NCBI GenBank assembly: GCA_030280995.1
Contig: JASXTE010000017.1
Coordinates: 18,308,498 to 18,372,497 of the forward strand
Source: Hemileia vastatrix
Lineage: Eukaryota; Basidiomycota; Pucciniomycetes; Pucciniales; Zaghouaniaceae
Length of the DNA stretch: 64,000 bases
Direction of reading: 5' to 3'
Part shown: one piece after another, positions 10,325-21,087 of the stretch
Layout of the letters: each line of letters opens with the position of its first letter
Position numbering within the stretch: the first letter of the stretch is position 1
The notes under the pieces: model-generated
Database searches by the model: none
What the model saw: only the letters and a program-made list of their open reading frames with translations
What the model was told of the DNA's origin: nothing
Translations under genes and position numbers: made by a program

Positions 10325-11463
10325 CACTACAAAATTTGTTTGTTACACCACACTGTGTATCAGTTGTGTAATAGATGTGTAACAAATACATAAAAATTAT
10401 CATTGATTGCTAGGGGACATAACAATTGTTATGTATTTATTATTCAACTATTAGGGCATCCCCAGCCGTGTTGGTAAAGTGGTTTGGTATGCATATTTTA
10501 CCAACTTATTCCCCAATCATTTCTCAATTAGACTCTAGTAACTAATTTATTCTGTGGTCATATAATCAAATGAGCAAAGTTGCTTGAGTAGCTTCTGTAA
10601 TTGCCAAAACCTTGTGCCTTTTTTTTTTGACTCAACCATTACCTACTGAAGCCAGATGCGCCTCATTAATTACTCATCCGTTTTTTCACCATCACTTCAC
10701 ACAACAATATCCACTACTATTCATTGAATTAATACATATATTTGCATTAAACACTTCAGCCACACCTTCTCATCTATAATAGCTCAATAATAACTCATTT
10801 ATGTTGACTGAATCTAGGAAAAAAAGATATCCTAATTGACACCCCCAAGAAGAACAACTTGCTTTGTCATGGATAAGCATTAGCAAGCAACCCGAGTGCT
10901 TCACATTTGACTTACAGTCCTCTGTGTCCAATATACACATTATGTAGCTATATATTGTTAGAAATTTAAAGAAATATAGTTTTCCAAATGCAAAAATGGT
11001 AGTGAAAAATGGTTGAGTTGTAGGTACTATTTGTATTACAGTAGTCTTTCATCAGTTGGTGATGTCCATCAATGTGATTGCAATTAATAAATATTTTTTG
11101 TGGGCTTTATTACTTGAATTAATTGACTCTAAAAGTTCTCTAAATAGTATTTCTTCTTTTTCAATAGATTGTAGTTCATCTATAATGTGCATGAATTGCT
11201 GTTTCATGTTATTGGAGATGTGTTTGTATGAGTTGAAGTGTGAAATGGATGTGTGCTAGTAGTTATTGAATGAGTTACATGATTGATGAATATTTTTTAA
11301 CGCATGTTTAGTTAAAGAATTTGCATACGGCTGATGAATATTGCAATTAAGTAACAAATGGCGCCAGTAAAATGCATATAGCTACTGAATATTTGCTGAA
11401 ACGGCTGCGGATGCTCTTACACAACTGTTACGCCTTATGGCGTAACAAATGGTGTTGGTAGTG
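10325..11463. mobile_element. CACTA-type MITE W, interrupted by MITE Z
   Basis: Outer ends CACTACAAAATTTGTTTG (left) and, on the other strand, CACTACCAACACCATTTG (right), both continuing to GTTACACC or GTTACGCC. TGA flanks both sides (10322-10324 and 11464-11466). Without the nested element it is only about 170 bp. The right arm holds a perfect hairpin GTTACGCC-TTAT-GGCGTAAC at 11428-11447. Non-coding. Confidence 0.75.
10454..11416. mobile_element. Tourist/Harbinger-type MITE Z
   Basis: 963-bp non-coding element with ends GGGCATCCCCAGCCGT and, on the other strand, GAGCATCCGCAGCCGT, flanked by TTA (10451-10453 and 11417-11419), the classic PIF/Harbinger target duplication. Small ORFs inside have no recognisable product. 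It is inserted into CACTA-type MITE W. Confidence 0.75.
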
Positions 11464-11473
11464 TGATATTATC

Positions 11474-11593
11474 TATGGTAGCAGTGTCAGCGCTTCGTCC
11501 GGAGTAAACCGGAGTTAGACGCGTCAGCTGCACCACAGACTATATACACTTTATGTACTTAACAATCACTAAGCTATCATACTACACATAACA
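11474..11593 (-). repeat. 3' LTR of Copia C2
   Basis: 120-bp direct repeat of 16639-16758 differing at only a few positions by eye. Both carry TATACACTTTATG and the inner CCGGAGT elements. Confidence 0.9.
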
Positions 11594-11701
11594 CCCCCCC
11601 TCTTAGTGATTTCCCTATTGCCATCCCTTTCCAAAAACATGTAGAGAAGTTTGAAAGTAAATAAAAATAAAAATAAAATAAAATAAGGAAAAACATAGAA
11701 A

Positions 11702-14700
11702 CTAGAAAACCCCTAATAAATATCTCTTTTCTTTCCAAACATTTGGTCCCAAATTCTTTGTCAACAAATCTGCCACCTGATCTTTAGTTGATACCCACTT
11801 AATTTCAATTTCACGTCGATGAACTTGTTCATTCACAAAGTAGAAATCTCTGTCAACATGCCTACAACGTTTTTCAGAGGGGTTATCAGTAGCTGTTACA
11901 ATGGCACCTTTGTTGTCGCAATACAGAGTTGTCGGACCATGGCACAAATCCACTTCACGTAGAAGGTTAGGCATCCAAAGAGCTTGACGTGTTGCATTTG
12001 ACATCGCCATTAACTCTGAGTGAAGTGATGCTGTTGCCACCCTTGATTGACGCTTTGGTTGCCATAAGATAAGACAGTTGTTGACTTGAAGAACATGACC
12101 TCCTGTAGCTCTAGCAAATTCTCCACCCCAAGTAGCGTCACAATAAACTTCCGTAGATGGATTGAGATTGATTGTCGGTAAAAGATGAAATTTCATGTCT
12201 TTGGTAAATTGTAGATGTCGCAGCAAATGATTAAGCGCATCCCATTCAGCTTTACCTGGTCTTGATGCATAACGTGCCAGGAAGTTGAAAGGATACGCCA
12301 AATCAGGCCTTGATCCAGCTACAAGATATGATAAAGATCCAATAATAGACAGAAATTTGAGAGGTTCCTGTGGAGGATGAGATTTCTCCTTTAAAGATAC
12401 CAAAGAAAGTCCCATTGGTAAAGGTGAGTGAGAGTTAAGACCAGCTGGATTGTGTTCATTAAGAATTTTGTTGATAAGAGCTGGTTGGTGGATAGTGAAA
12501 CCTTTGGAACAATGTGAAACTGCTAGACCAACAATAGAAGAGATACCATCAGACCATTTTACCTTCAAACTACTCCCCATATCCATTTCCAACTCCCTCA
12601 AAGCCGTATCACTACTCCCTACAACCACACCATCATCTACATGAATCCACAAAATTCCCTTTGAACCCTCTTTTGCTAGCACATATACACTTGCATCCTG
12701 ATTGCTTGATCTGTAACCTAAATTTGCCAGAATTTTGCTGAGATGTTTCCACCAACACCTGGCTGCTTGCTTAATACCATATAGAGCTTTTCTAAGTTTG
12801 CAGACATGAGTTGGATTAACAGACTCAAAACCTTCAGGTTTCTTGACATAAATTTCTTCTTCAAGATCGCTGTGGAGATAAGCTGCAGTGACATCAAAAG
12901 TTTTGATTGGCCAGTTGTACGTAGCAGCTAGGGTGAGGATCAGACTCAGAGATGCAAAAGTGGCTGTTGGAGCAAAAGTGTCATTAAAATAAATACCTTC
13001 AAATTTTTTGAAACCCTGAGCTACATATCGTGCCTTGTGTTTGATGATTTTCCCAAATTCATCCCTTTTAAGAGCAAAAACCCATTGGGCACCTGTGACA
13101 GTTTTTCCAGGAGGAAGAGGAACAATATCCCAAACTTTCATGTTAGACATGTTGTCTAATTCCTGAAGACAAGCTGACTTCCATTCAACTGCGTCTGGGC
13201 GCTTCATTGCCTGTTTGAAAGTTCGAGGTAAGCGGTCAGAAAGTTCATAAGCATTATTGCTAATGAAATCAACCATGACATCTTGGGTAGAAATAGTTTC
13301 TTCTGCTGTAAAATCGCCAAATTTCAGTTGATTAAAAATAAATGCTAGGTCACTTTTATAATGAGATGTGGCCGGATGTGAAACTGTAAGTGTTTTAATA
13401 TTGTCCTCATCCCCTTCTGGGATGAAATTTGCCATTGCCGATTGAACAAACGAATTAGACTCTGGATGCCAAAAAATCCAACCTTTACCACCATAAATAA
13501 AACCAAAAACCCTGCAACGCATAGCCCGGACCTCCATTCTTGTCCTTTTTTCAGTTGGAATGTGCACATATGCCCACTGACCAAAAATTTTTACAGGAGA
13601 TAAGTCCGCTTTTTTGTTGAAAATGATTTGGTATGGGGTACTATCAGTAACTCTCATTTTTGGTAATTTATTGTGAAGGAAAAAAGCCCAACAATAAGCA
13701 AAAGTCCAGAAGGTGGGGGGAAGATTTGATGCAAGAAGGATTGTTCTGGCTATTTCACCAATGGTTTCATTGAATCTTTCAGCTATTCAATTCTGTTCAT
13801 GGTGATAATGCATAGAGTGTTCATGAAGGATAACGTGTTGGGAAAGGTATTCAGAGAATTTCTTGTTCATGTATTCTTTGCCATTGTCAGTTCTGAGGAT
13901 TTTGAGATGTTGATTAGTGATGTTTTCTAAGCAAGATTTGAAATTAATAAAAGCGTCAAAAACATCCAACTTCTTCTTTAGGACAAAAACCTCACCATAA
14001 GTCGAGAAAGATTCTCTGAAGGTAGCTACATAAACTTCACCTCTATCAGTTACATCAACCATTGGCCCTACTAGATCAGAAACCACCAAATCCATGAGCT
14101 CATGGGTGCGCTTGGATGTCTTGCACGTGTTTTTCCTTTTGCTTTTTGACATAGCACAAACATCACAGTGTAATCTGCATGAAGGGACATAAGATGGTGC
14201 ATTTTTTCAAAGACCTTTTTTGGAAAGTCTTCTCAAAACCCTGGTACTTGTGTGTCCAAGACGACGATGCCAATCCATGATTGAGTCAGGAACCGCAGTT
14301 GGATAAGGAATTTTTGAAGGGGGTGGAGGAACAAAAGGAGCAGGAAGGGTAGCAGAGGATAAAGAGTTAAAATAATTCATTTCAAAAACATTGGTCTCTA
14401 GTGCACAAGGATATACTAGATCAACCGTCCATTTATGACCAGCAGAAGATTTAAGAGCTAGAAATAATTTTTTTTGTTTTTTGAAATAACATAATCATGA
14501 TTTTGATTAAAAGAAAGAGTAATGCCATTATCTAGAAGATCAAAAGGAGAAATAAGAGTGGATTTTGCCCTATCACAATAGAAAACACCTTTGATAGTAA
14601 CTAATTCTCCATCACATCCTTTAATGAACATGTTTCCGTGACCAGTAATGAAAGCAGCACCAGAGTCAGTTGCAGTTTTGACTGGAATAGGAGTATCCAA

Positions 14701-14765
14701 AGTTCTGAAGTCAGAGAGAAGACGTACATCACCAGTGACATGATGTGTGGCACCAGATTCAAAAA
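11702..14765 (-). pseudogene. Copia C2 pol (protease, integrase, RT, RNase H)
   Basis: Order in sense: protease site FESGATHHVTGD at about 14760, where the catalytic Asp of the usual DSGA is Glu; integrase zinc region HRRLGHTS with CDVC; SDLVGPM, RTDNGKEYMN and the Glu in IAERFNETI (DDE triad); FGQWAYVHIP; then RT with FDVTAAYLHSDLEEEIYV and the active site HVDDGVVVGS; RNase H with YCDATWGGE and LYCDNKGAI; end at 11702. The last 651 codons (11702-13657) are uninterrupted. Lesions: a frameshift near 14458-14480, TGA at 14207-14209 (where Arg is expected) and TGA at 13787-13789. The RT and RNase H part could still be open, but the protease change and stops make the copy non-autonomous. Confidence 0.9.
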
Positions 14766-16431
14766 CACCTTGACAATCTTTACTGTCTTGCTCCTCAGTC
14801 CAGCTATCAGTACCAAAATCCATTTCTTTCAAAGCAGTAGTGAGAATATCTAGCTCTTTGCAGCTGATTTCGTTTAAGCGGGGTTTTGATGAAGTTTGAG
14901 CTGGTTGTTTTCCTTTCCTATTGTTCAGTGCTTTCCGGACAAGGTTCATAGAGTCCTTGTTGTCACGAGCAAAAGCTTCACGTTGTCCCCAAACCGCTAC
15001 ATTAAAACTTTTACTATTGGGATCATATGGACAAGTGTTCTGGAAGTGTTCAGAGGATTTGCAGTAAAAACAAGAATATTCAGGTTTTCTATTTCCAGGG
15101 CCGTAACTGTCCATGCGGCCTTTTTTGAAAGCCAAAGATGAAACAGACTCAGGTTCAGTTGTCAGTTCAAAAGCAGTAGAAAGGGTAGGGGCATTTGAGG
15201 AAGATTGAGATGAATTGACAAAAGAATTTTGCAGAACATTCATCATCTCATTGAAGGAGGGTTGAGAGATGTCTTTTCACAATTCAAAATGATGGTTTGC
15301 TTCAGTGGCAAGATAATTGACTGATGACGGTAATAAGAGTTGGGTAAAAACTGCCGTTATTTCATCAAAACCAAAAACAAAACCTGATCGCTGAACCGCC
15401 TCCAAAATTGAATTAACTTTTTCTCCATGTTCCATTACATTCGTAAAAGGGGAGGTTTTAATAGTTAACAGATCGTTAAAGAGAGCCATGCGAGCTGTGT
15501 GGGAAGCTTTGTCAAATTTGGAGCTGAGAATTGAGAAAGCTTTGTAGCTGGTAATCCCAAAATCTATAAAAGCCTGAAGTTTTTCATCAATTGTGTTGTA
15601 GATTGCATGCCAGCTCATTTCGTCCTCGAATTTTGAGATATCATCATTGATTGCACCTGCGTCAGAGATATATTTAGTTGAACGTACACGGCGCATTAAA
15701 AAAAATTTGATACTCTTTATCCAAGTTTGCCAGTTAGAACCATCAGGTTTCAATTTAGACATTTTATTAGTCCTTTGTATGATCTCATCGATAACATCAG
15801 CGCAATCTCTTCCTTTATACGTTGTAAAATTATCATTTTCATTGTCAGATAAAACATTGTCGCTGCTGAGTGAAGAGGAGGGGCTAGGACAATGACCATG
15901 GCCAGTTCCAGCATGTCGCGACGACGAGACACGGCTGTGTCTCGGTCGTCACGACTGCAAACCGGAGTTGCGCCGCAACTGCATCAAAGGGCTAGAGGTG
16001 GTATGAGGAAGATGGGGAGGACAATCACGCGCCAAGGCTGTGTGTCTGGTTTGTGATGAGGATGTGGGGGGGATGCTTTGTGATGATGATGATTTGGGGG
16101 GAAGAAGAGAGGGAGGAGGGAGAGGCTGGGAAAGAAAAGGAGAAGGGGAAGATGGAGTAGCCGGGGTTGAAAAAGAAGAAGGAACCAGTGTGTTACCGGA
16201 CAGTAAAATGAAGGGCTGGGGGGTTTGCAATAGGTGAGCAGTGCTTGCGCTATCCGTAGAGGATGCTGGTGAGGTGGGAGGGCCCAAGAGCGAACGCGAG
16301 CGGCGTCTTGCTCGGGTGTTAATTGATTGGGGAGGAAGTAAGTTCTTTAATTCCCTACTGAGAGGTTGAGGTCGTTCGCGAGCTAAGCGAGGGCAAGATT
16401 GGAATGGATTTGAAGAATCCGAAATCGGCAT
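14765..16431 (-). pseudogene. Copia C2 gag
   Basis: Starts MPISDSSNPFQS at 16431; the first 160 codons are Pro/Ser/Thr-rich. The capsid-like part follows MSKLKPDGSNWQTWIKS (15762 leftward), and a zinc knuckle CFYCKSSEHFQNTC (CX2CX4HX4C) lies near 15060. All sections share one frame; TGA stops at 15949-15951 and 15277-15279 interrupt it. Reading through both gives one Gag of usual Copia layout fused to pol, as in the single-ORF Ty1/Copia type. Gag binds the genomic RNA and forms particles. Confidence 0.85.
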
Positions 16432-16638
16432 GGATTAGATTAACCGAGAGAAAGAGGTGGAGGTAGCTCAACACCAAAAGAGACGTTTTTAACGTAGGGC
16501 AAGCACAGGGCACACAACTTTTCCGGGAAAGATACAAGATTGGATTACTGCTAGTAACAAATCAGGGACAGCCCATAACCTATGGTAGCAGTGTCAGCGC
16601 TTCGTCCGGAGTGAACCCAAAATATTTCGTTACTCACC

Positions 16639-16758
16639 TATGGTAGCAGTGTCAGCGCTTTGTCCGGAGTGAACCGGAGTTAGACGCGTCAGCTGCAACA
16701 CAGACTATATACACTTTATGTACTTAACAATCACTAAGCTATCATACTACACATAACA
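16639..16758 (-). repeat. 5' LTR of Copia C2
   Basis: 120-bp partner of 11474-11593. On the inner side a further 56-bp unit (16583-16638) repeats the last part of the LTR (TATGGTAGCAGTGTCAGCGC) before GGTTATGGGC begins in sense, so the true LTR/primer-site junction may lie at 16583. Confidence 0.85.
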
Positions 16759-16763
16759 TTATC

Positions 16764-16996
16764 AAACGATTCAGATCTTCATCAACGTCGCGATTGCCAT
16801 CATCCCCTCCACTTTCGCACAATCCCTCCATCGACAACTTCACATCAATCAATTCGGATTTTCATCACAAACACCATTCAGGAGAGTCTAAACTGCTAGT
16901 ATTTACATGCAACCTAATGACAAGCCCAGAGCCATATTACTTTTTATCATATTGCTCTGAGAGTAGTTTTGTGAAAGGAGCTTTTCGTTGAGAAGT
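16764..16996. other. Short unassigned stretch between C2 and a MITE
   Basis: About 230 bp of slightly higher GC than average, with no recognisable gene or repeat. It is one of the few pieces that could be non-repetitive host DNA. Confidence 0.3.
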
Positions 16997-16999
16997 AAT

Positions 17000-17416
17000 A
17001 GGGGGTATCAAAGTTAGAAATCTTCCATTTCAAAATACCTCTTTTTTCCACCAAATCACACTGCCCCATGGCGAAACAAGAATGTGTCGTAGTGTCAACC
17101 ATGATCATTTTCTAAAATATGCCATATTGTGCCCCCAAAACACCTTTTTACTGATACCACAAAAATGTCAACGACGTTTTATATTATACGTCACCCAAAC
17201 AAATCACCTGTCGGTTGAGATTTCCTTTATTTTTCACCAAAAAAGGTGGAAATGACCAAAACATCAACCAACATATGAAACGTTTGGGTGGCGTATAGCA
17301 TTAAACGTCGTCGATTTTCTTGTGGTGTGAGAATTAATGTCAAGTTTGTGGCTTTCTTTTTGTGTTGCGAAAAATACCTTTTAAATAATTACAAATTTCT
17401 AACTTTGATACTCCTT
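17000..17416. mobile_element. Harbinger-type MITE, AGGGGGTATC family, copy 2
   Basis: 417 bp including a nested element. Left end AGGGGGTATCAAAGTTAGAA; right end is the slightly decayed inverse (GATACTCCTT). AAT flanks both sides (16997-16999 and 17417-17419). The body matches 31459-31658 (CTTCCATTTCAAAATACC and others). Its right-hand AAT is also the left-hand AAT of Harbinger H2: the two elements are abutted. Confidence 0.85.
17155..17327. mobile_element. CACTA-type MITE V nested in a Harbinger MITE
   Basis: 173 bp with long inverted ends: left ACCACAAAAATGTCAACGAC, right (other strand) CACCACAAGAAAATCGACG, continuing to a shared CACCCAAAC. TGA flanks both sides (17152-17154 and 17328-17330); the empty site is visible in the sister MITE at 31459-31658, which reads straight through TTTTTACTGAGAATTAATG. 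This gives a before-and-after comparison for the insertion. Confidence 0.8.
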
Positions 17417-17581
17417 AATAGGGGGTATCAAAGTTGAGCTTTTATTTGAAATTTCCTGCCGAATCTTGACTTGGAAATTGCGACAAGATTATACAGGGAA
17501 TTATGAAAAATTTTAGGAATTTTAAAAACATCCCATCAAAGTTAAAAGATTTTTCTCACAGGGTATTTTTGACACATACCT

Positions 17582-18627
17582 TTGAAAACATCACTCTCAA
17601 AGGTCCGAATTCCTCAAATGAGGCCTGCTTCACAAGCTCAAAACTCTCCAACTAATAGTCCAAATGATGTTCAAAAGTCTACTCAATTCAAGAAAGAAGA
17701 TCACCTCATTTTGGTGAATTGGCTCAGAAGCCGGGAAAATTATGAGGCTTGCTTTGGTTGCGAAAATTCAACAAAAGTTGGGAAGCCTCCTTCTTTCAAA
17801 ATCAACAGTTACATGCTTATGGCAAAGGAATTGAAAAGTAAAACAAAAAGTAGGATTGACTTGAGTCCCTGCAAAATGCGAGATCGTTACAAACACTACC
17901 GTGCAAGATACAAAAAAGCTCATATGGCTTCTACGTCTACTGGATTTGGTCTCACTGATAAAGATTGGGAATCTGTAATCAACTCAGTCTCAGAGAATTC
18001 AACTTGATGTGTACCTATTATGCAGAAATGGATGAAATTTTTGGTGAGCCGGTTGACATGAACCCCTTACATGTTGGTGATTCTCAAGCTCTGTATTCTC
18101 AAGAGGAGGATGTACTCAGTCCAGACAGCACTTCAATAGAGGCATCAATAGACATTAACACTAATTCTCAACTTTATATCAATCCTCAAAGTATCAATAA
18201 CAGAATTATTCAACCTTATATGGTTTCAAATAGCTCAAACTATAGGATTTCACCTGCATTAGGTACTGTGGATGACCCTTTGGTTTGTGATTATGTCTCA
18301 ATAATTTTTTTTATTATCTAAATTTTATTTTTTGGTTTCATTTCTCTCATTCTTAGATGTCACCTCAAAACTGTGGATTAGACAACAGTTACAAGTCAAG
18401 AGAATTAGATGATTATCTTGAGTTTGAGGAGCAACAGACTGCATATATTTATCCTGCTTTTAGTCCATCATTTGACTCTCCAGTATGTACAAAATCACTG
18501 ACCCCCTCAATTCAAAAACTATGTACTTCAAATAGTCACAACATCAATCCACAAAGTCATTCAAGAAGAGGAACAAACTCATCTTTTTTAACTTCTTTTG
18601 AAGAAACTCTTGAGCAATAGGATTCAG
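17582..18627 (+). pseudogene. Harbinger H2 ORF1, N-terminal exons
   Basis: The first 140 residues (17582-18007) carry the block DHLILVNWL, NYEACFGCEN, VGKPPSFKINSYMLMAKEL and KMRDRYKHYRARYKKA, then TGFGLT. I associate this block with a large rust-specific family and, from its position opposite a Harbinger transposase, read it as the Myb/SANT-like DNA-binding ORF1 partner that helps transposase bind the element ends and enter the nucleus. A frameshift near 17980 moves the frame (YYAEMDEIFGEPVDMNP, 17965-18321). A probable exon 18357-18627 ends at a donor-like GTAATT. The homologue in H3 (52994-54320) has the same order. DNA binding is inferred. Confidence 0.65.
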
Positions 18628-19000
18628 GTAATTATTAAGTTATTATTATTAAGATGCTTACTAACATTGTAGACAATCCTATGGTACTAGCTATAGGCCT
18701 TGACCAAGGGAGTTGGAGAAAAACTTGAGAGGAAAACCCCTGTGCCTTTGAGAAATACCAGGTGAGATTAATTTGCTACAGAAAATTAGAGACTGTTACA
18801 ATACCCCTTCCAACACACTTCTTGACTGCTTAACAAGTCAAGACAGTAGCCAATAGCAGACTACAAACCAAAAAAGAACCTGAAATGCAGAAAAATCCAC
18901 ACCAGAAGCCAAAAACACAGTGCACTTGTTGCACAGAAAACAGCAATAATACTTGATGTAGGTTGCAAAGCTACACCAGAGAAAACAGTTACAAGATTTG

Positions 19001-20501
19001 TGTCAGCCTGTATATCTCCAGGACTGAGTAAAAAGTAATTATAAGTTATTTTAAACACATGAACTATACATGGGAATAATAAATAAGAGTACACAAATAG
19101 TATACATAAGTAAAATTATGATAATACACAAAAAATGCCATTATAACACCTTATATACACGCATATATCCACCTTTTATAGGTCTTATGTACTTAATATT
19201 AAGTTGGAATATGTTAGGGTAATCTTAAGAACCTTAAGTATAAGGCTACATAATTTTTAAGTACACTTAAAGCTGTTATATTCATTGTTTTATGCAAAAA
19301 ACAAGAAATGCGCTTTATTTCACTTAAAAGTTGACTATATGCACTATAAAATTGAGAATATCAAAATTGCGCTTTGACAGATCAATTGGGCTCATTTAGA
19401 ACTATTGATTTGGCTATTTAAATGCATAAAAATAACACTTTTCAAATTTGGTGTTTTTTATGCCAGAAATGGCTTCTGTGTACTGGCCACATACTGCCTG
19501 CTTTTTTCCCGTGTGAATAGCTTCATTTTTAGCAAAGTTAGCTTTTTCACACTATAATTACCCCACATTCTACGCCCACTGTGGGGAAACACACTAAAAT
19601 AGGCGACAGGCGCTTATTTAGTGTCCTAGCTTAATTAATAATGCATTGACCTTGTTTATATGCACTAATTTCATTAATAACCTCACTCTTGGCACTTTAT
19701 TTCATCACCACGCTTAAATTCGCCTAATTTTAGTCAAGGATTTACCCGTGCAAGAGCCTGCCAAGAACTGCATGTAGTTACCCCACATCTCACGCTCTTT
19801 TTTAAGTTTTTGGGTGGTTTCTCAGTCAATTTTGGTTATTTTTGAATGGGAATTTCACGTAGTATAATGTCAGGATTAGCCCCATTATTTCTACAGTCAA
19901 TCCCCCTTACTATTAAGCTATTATTAACCTTAAAAAGTCTCCTTTAGTCTTTAATATTATTGTTTTATACGCATATACTCTCTTTTTGTCTTTTTCTTTA
20001 ATTTTGATGGATTTCCCTTATTATTACAGGATTTTGGCAGTTGTTACTCTTCTAATTATGTCATGGGTTACTGGGAATGTTGATGGGAATGTCTATTAGT
20101 TGTTTAGAGGCGTTATTAACTGTGTATTGGGTGGTACATCAAGGGAATCATTGGGGAACTCAGTGTGTATAAAAGGAGGAGGTTTTTGGGTTGTATTTCT
20201 TCATTCTTTATCATTACAATTTAACCAATATAACCAAACCAATTGCAATACATATCAATTAGTACTTTTATAAGACTTTTGAATAGTATCTGAATTTATA
20301 TAATCTATTTTTCTACCAACTATAAAGATTGTAAGCCATATATAAGAATAGTGAGAATTATATTACTGAGACCTTTATATTTGATTATATTTTACAACTT
20401 AGTGGATTAAAACTACAGTATTCATATAGGACCATTAAAATCTTCTAGACAACTAACTATTCAAGCTAGTTCACGTCCTTTTACTTGACCTTAGCCTGAC
20501 A
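19001..20501 (+). repeat. 5' LTR of G2
   Basis: Starts TGTCAGCCTGTATATCTCCA and ends CCTTAGCCTGACA. A TATAAAAGGAGG box near 20168-20180 fits the promoter. The outermost 25-30 bp are nearly the same as in the otherwise different G4-family LTRs. Confidence 0.93.
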
Positions 20502-21087
20502 ATTGGGGACCTTTCCTCAAGAATTCTGTTATAATCCTGTAAGTGAAATTTTCAAAAGAAGGTGCACGTAAATAATATCCCTATAGAAATATTTGGATAA
20601 TTACAACAGGTTGGGGTCACTTATATAGTGATTTCAGAAAAAGAAGCCCTGTTATATAATAAAATTGTGATATTGAATCATCAATTTTACCACTAATTTA
20701 ACATATAATTGTTCTTAGTGGGAGTCTGTCAATAGACCAATTAAATTTGTGATCTTTGCAGATAATAACCAATTAAACTGATTAATTGTTTTCTTTTTAC
20801 AGAACTCTTAATCCCTTTTTATTGGTTTGTAAAATTCATTTAATATTTAGAAAGAATCTTACTAACATATTTTCTTTTTTAAATATAAATACACGGCTAC
20901 ATATTGTAGACCAGTTAAATCAAGTGACCACATAAAAGCATATTTGACTTTTGGCACTTAAAAATTCACTTAATACCAATAAGTAAGCAATAAAATTGTC
21001 TTCAGTGGTAATAAAAAATACTGATTAAACTCCTTTTTGAAGTTTTTTTAAATCTAAACTTTCAATTCTCTAAAATTCCACGTCAAA
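20502..21087 (+). other. G2 leader with candidate primer-binding site
   Basis: The segment begins ATTGGGGACCTTTCCTCAAG directly after the LTR; TGGGGACC, two bases in, is the candidate tRNA primer site. The rest is AT-rich and non-coding up to the gag start. Confidence 0.6.

Larger units (their letters stand above)
11474..16758 (-). mobile_element. Ty1/Copia LTR retrotransposon C2, full length
   Basis: LTRs of 120 bp at 11474-11593 and 16639-16758, flanked by TTATC on both sides (11469-11473 and 16759-16763). In sense, a polypurine tract ending AGAGGGGGGG abuts the 3' LTR at 11594. The coding region is nearly one frame from 16431 to 11702, with four TGA stops and one frameshift. In sense the LTR begins TGTTATGTG and ends CTACCATA. 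A second partial copy of the LTR end follows the 5' LTR (see findings). Confidence 0.92.

Noticed and set aside
15949..16237. Plus-strand Gly/Arg/Glu-rich ORF opposite C2 gag
   Set aside because: Mirror of the Pro/Ser-rich gag N-terminus on the other strand.
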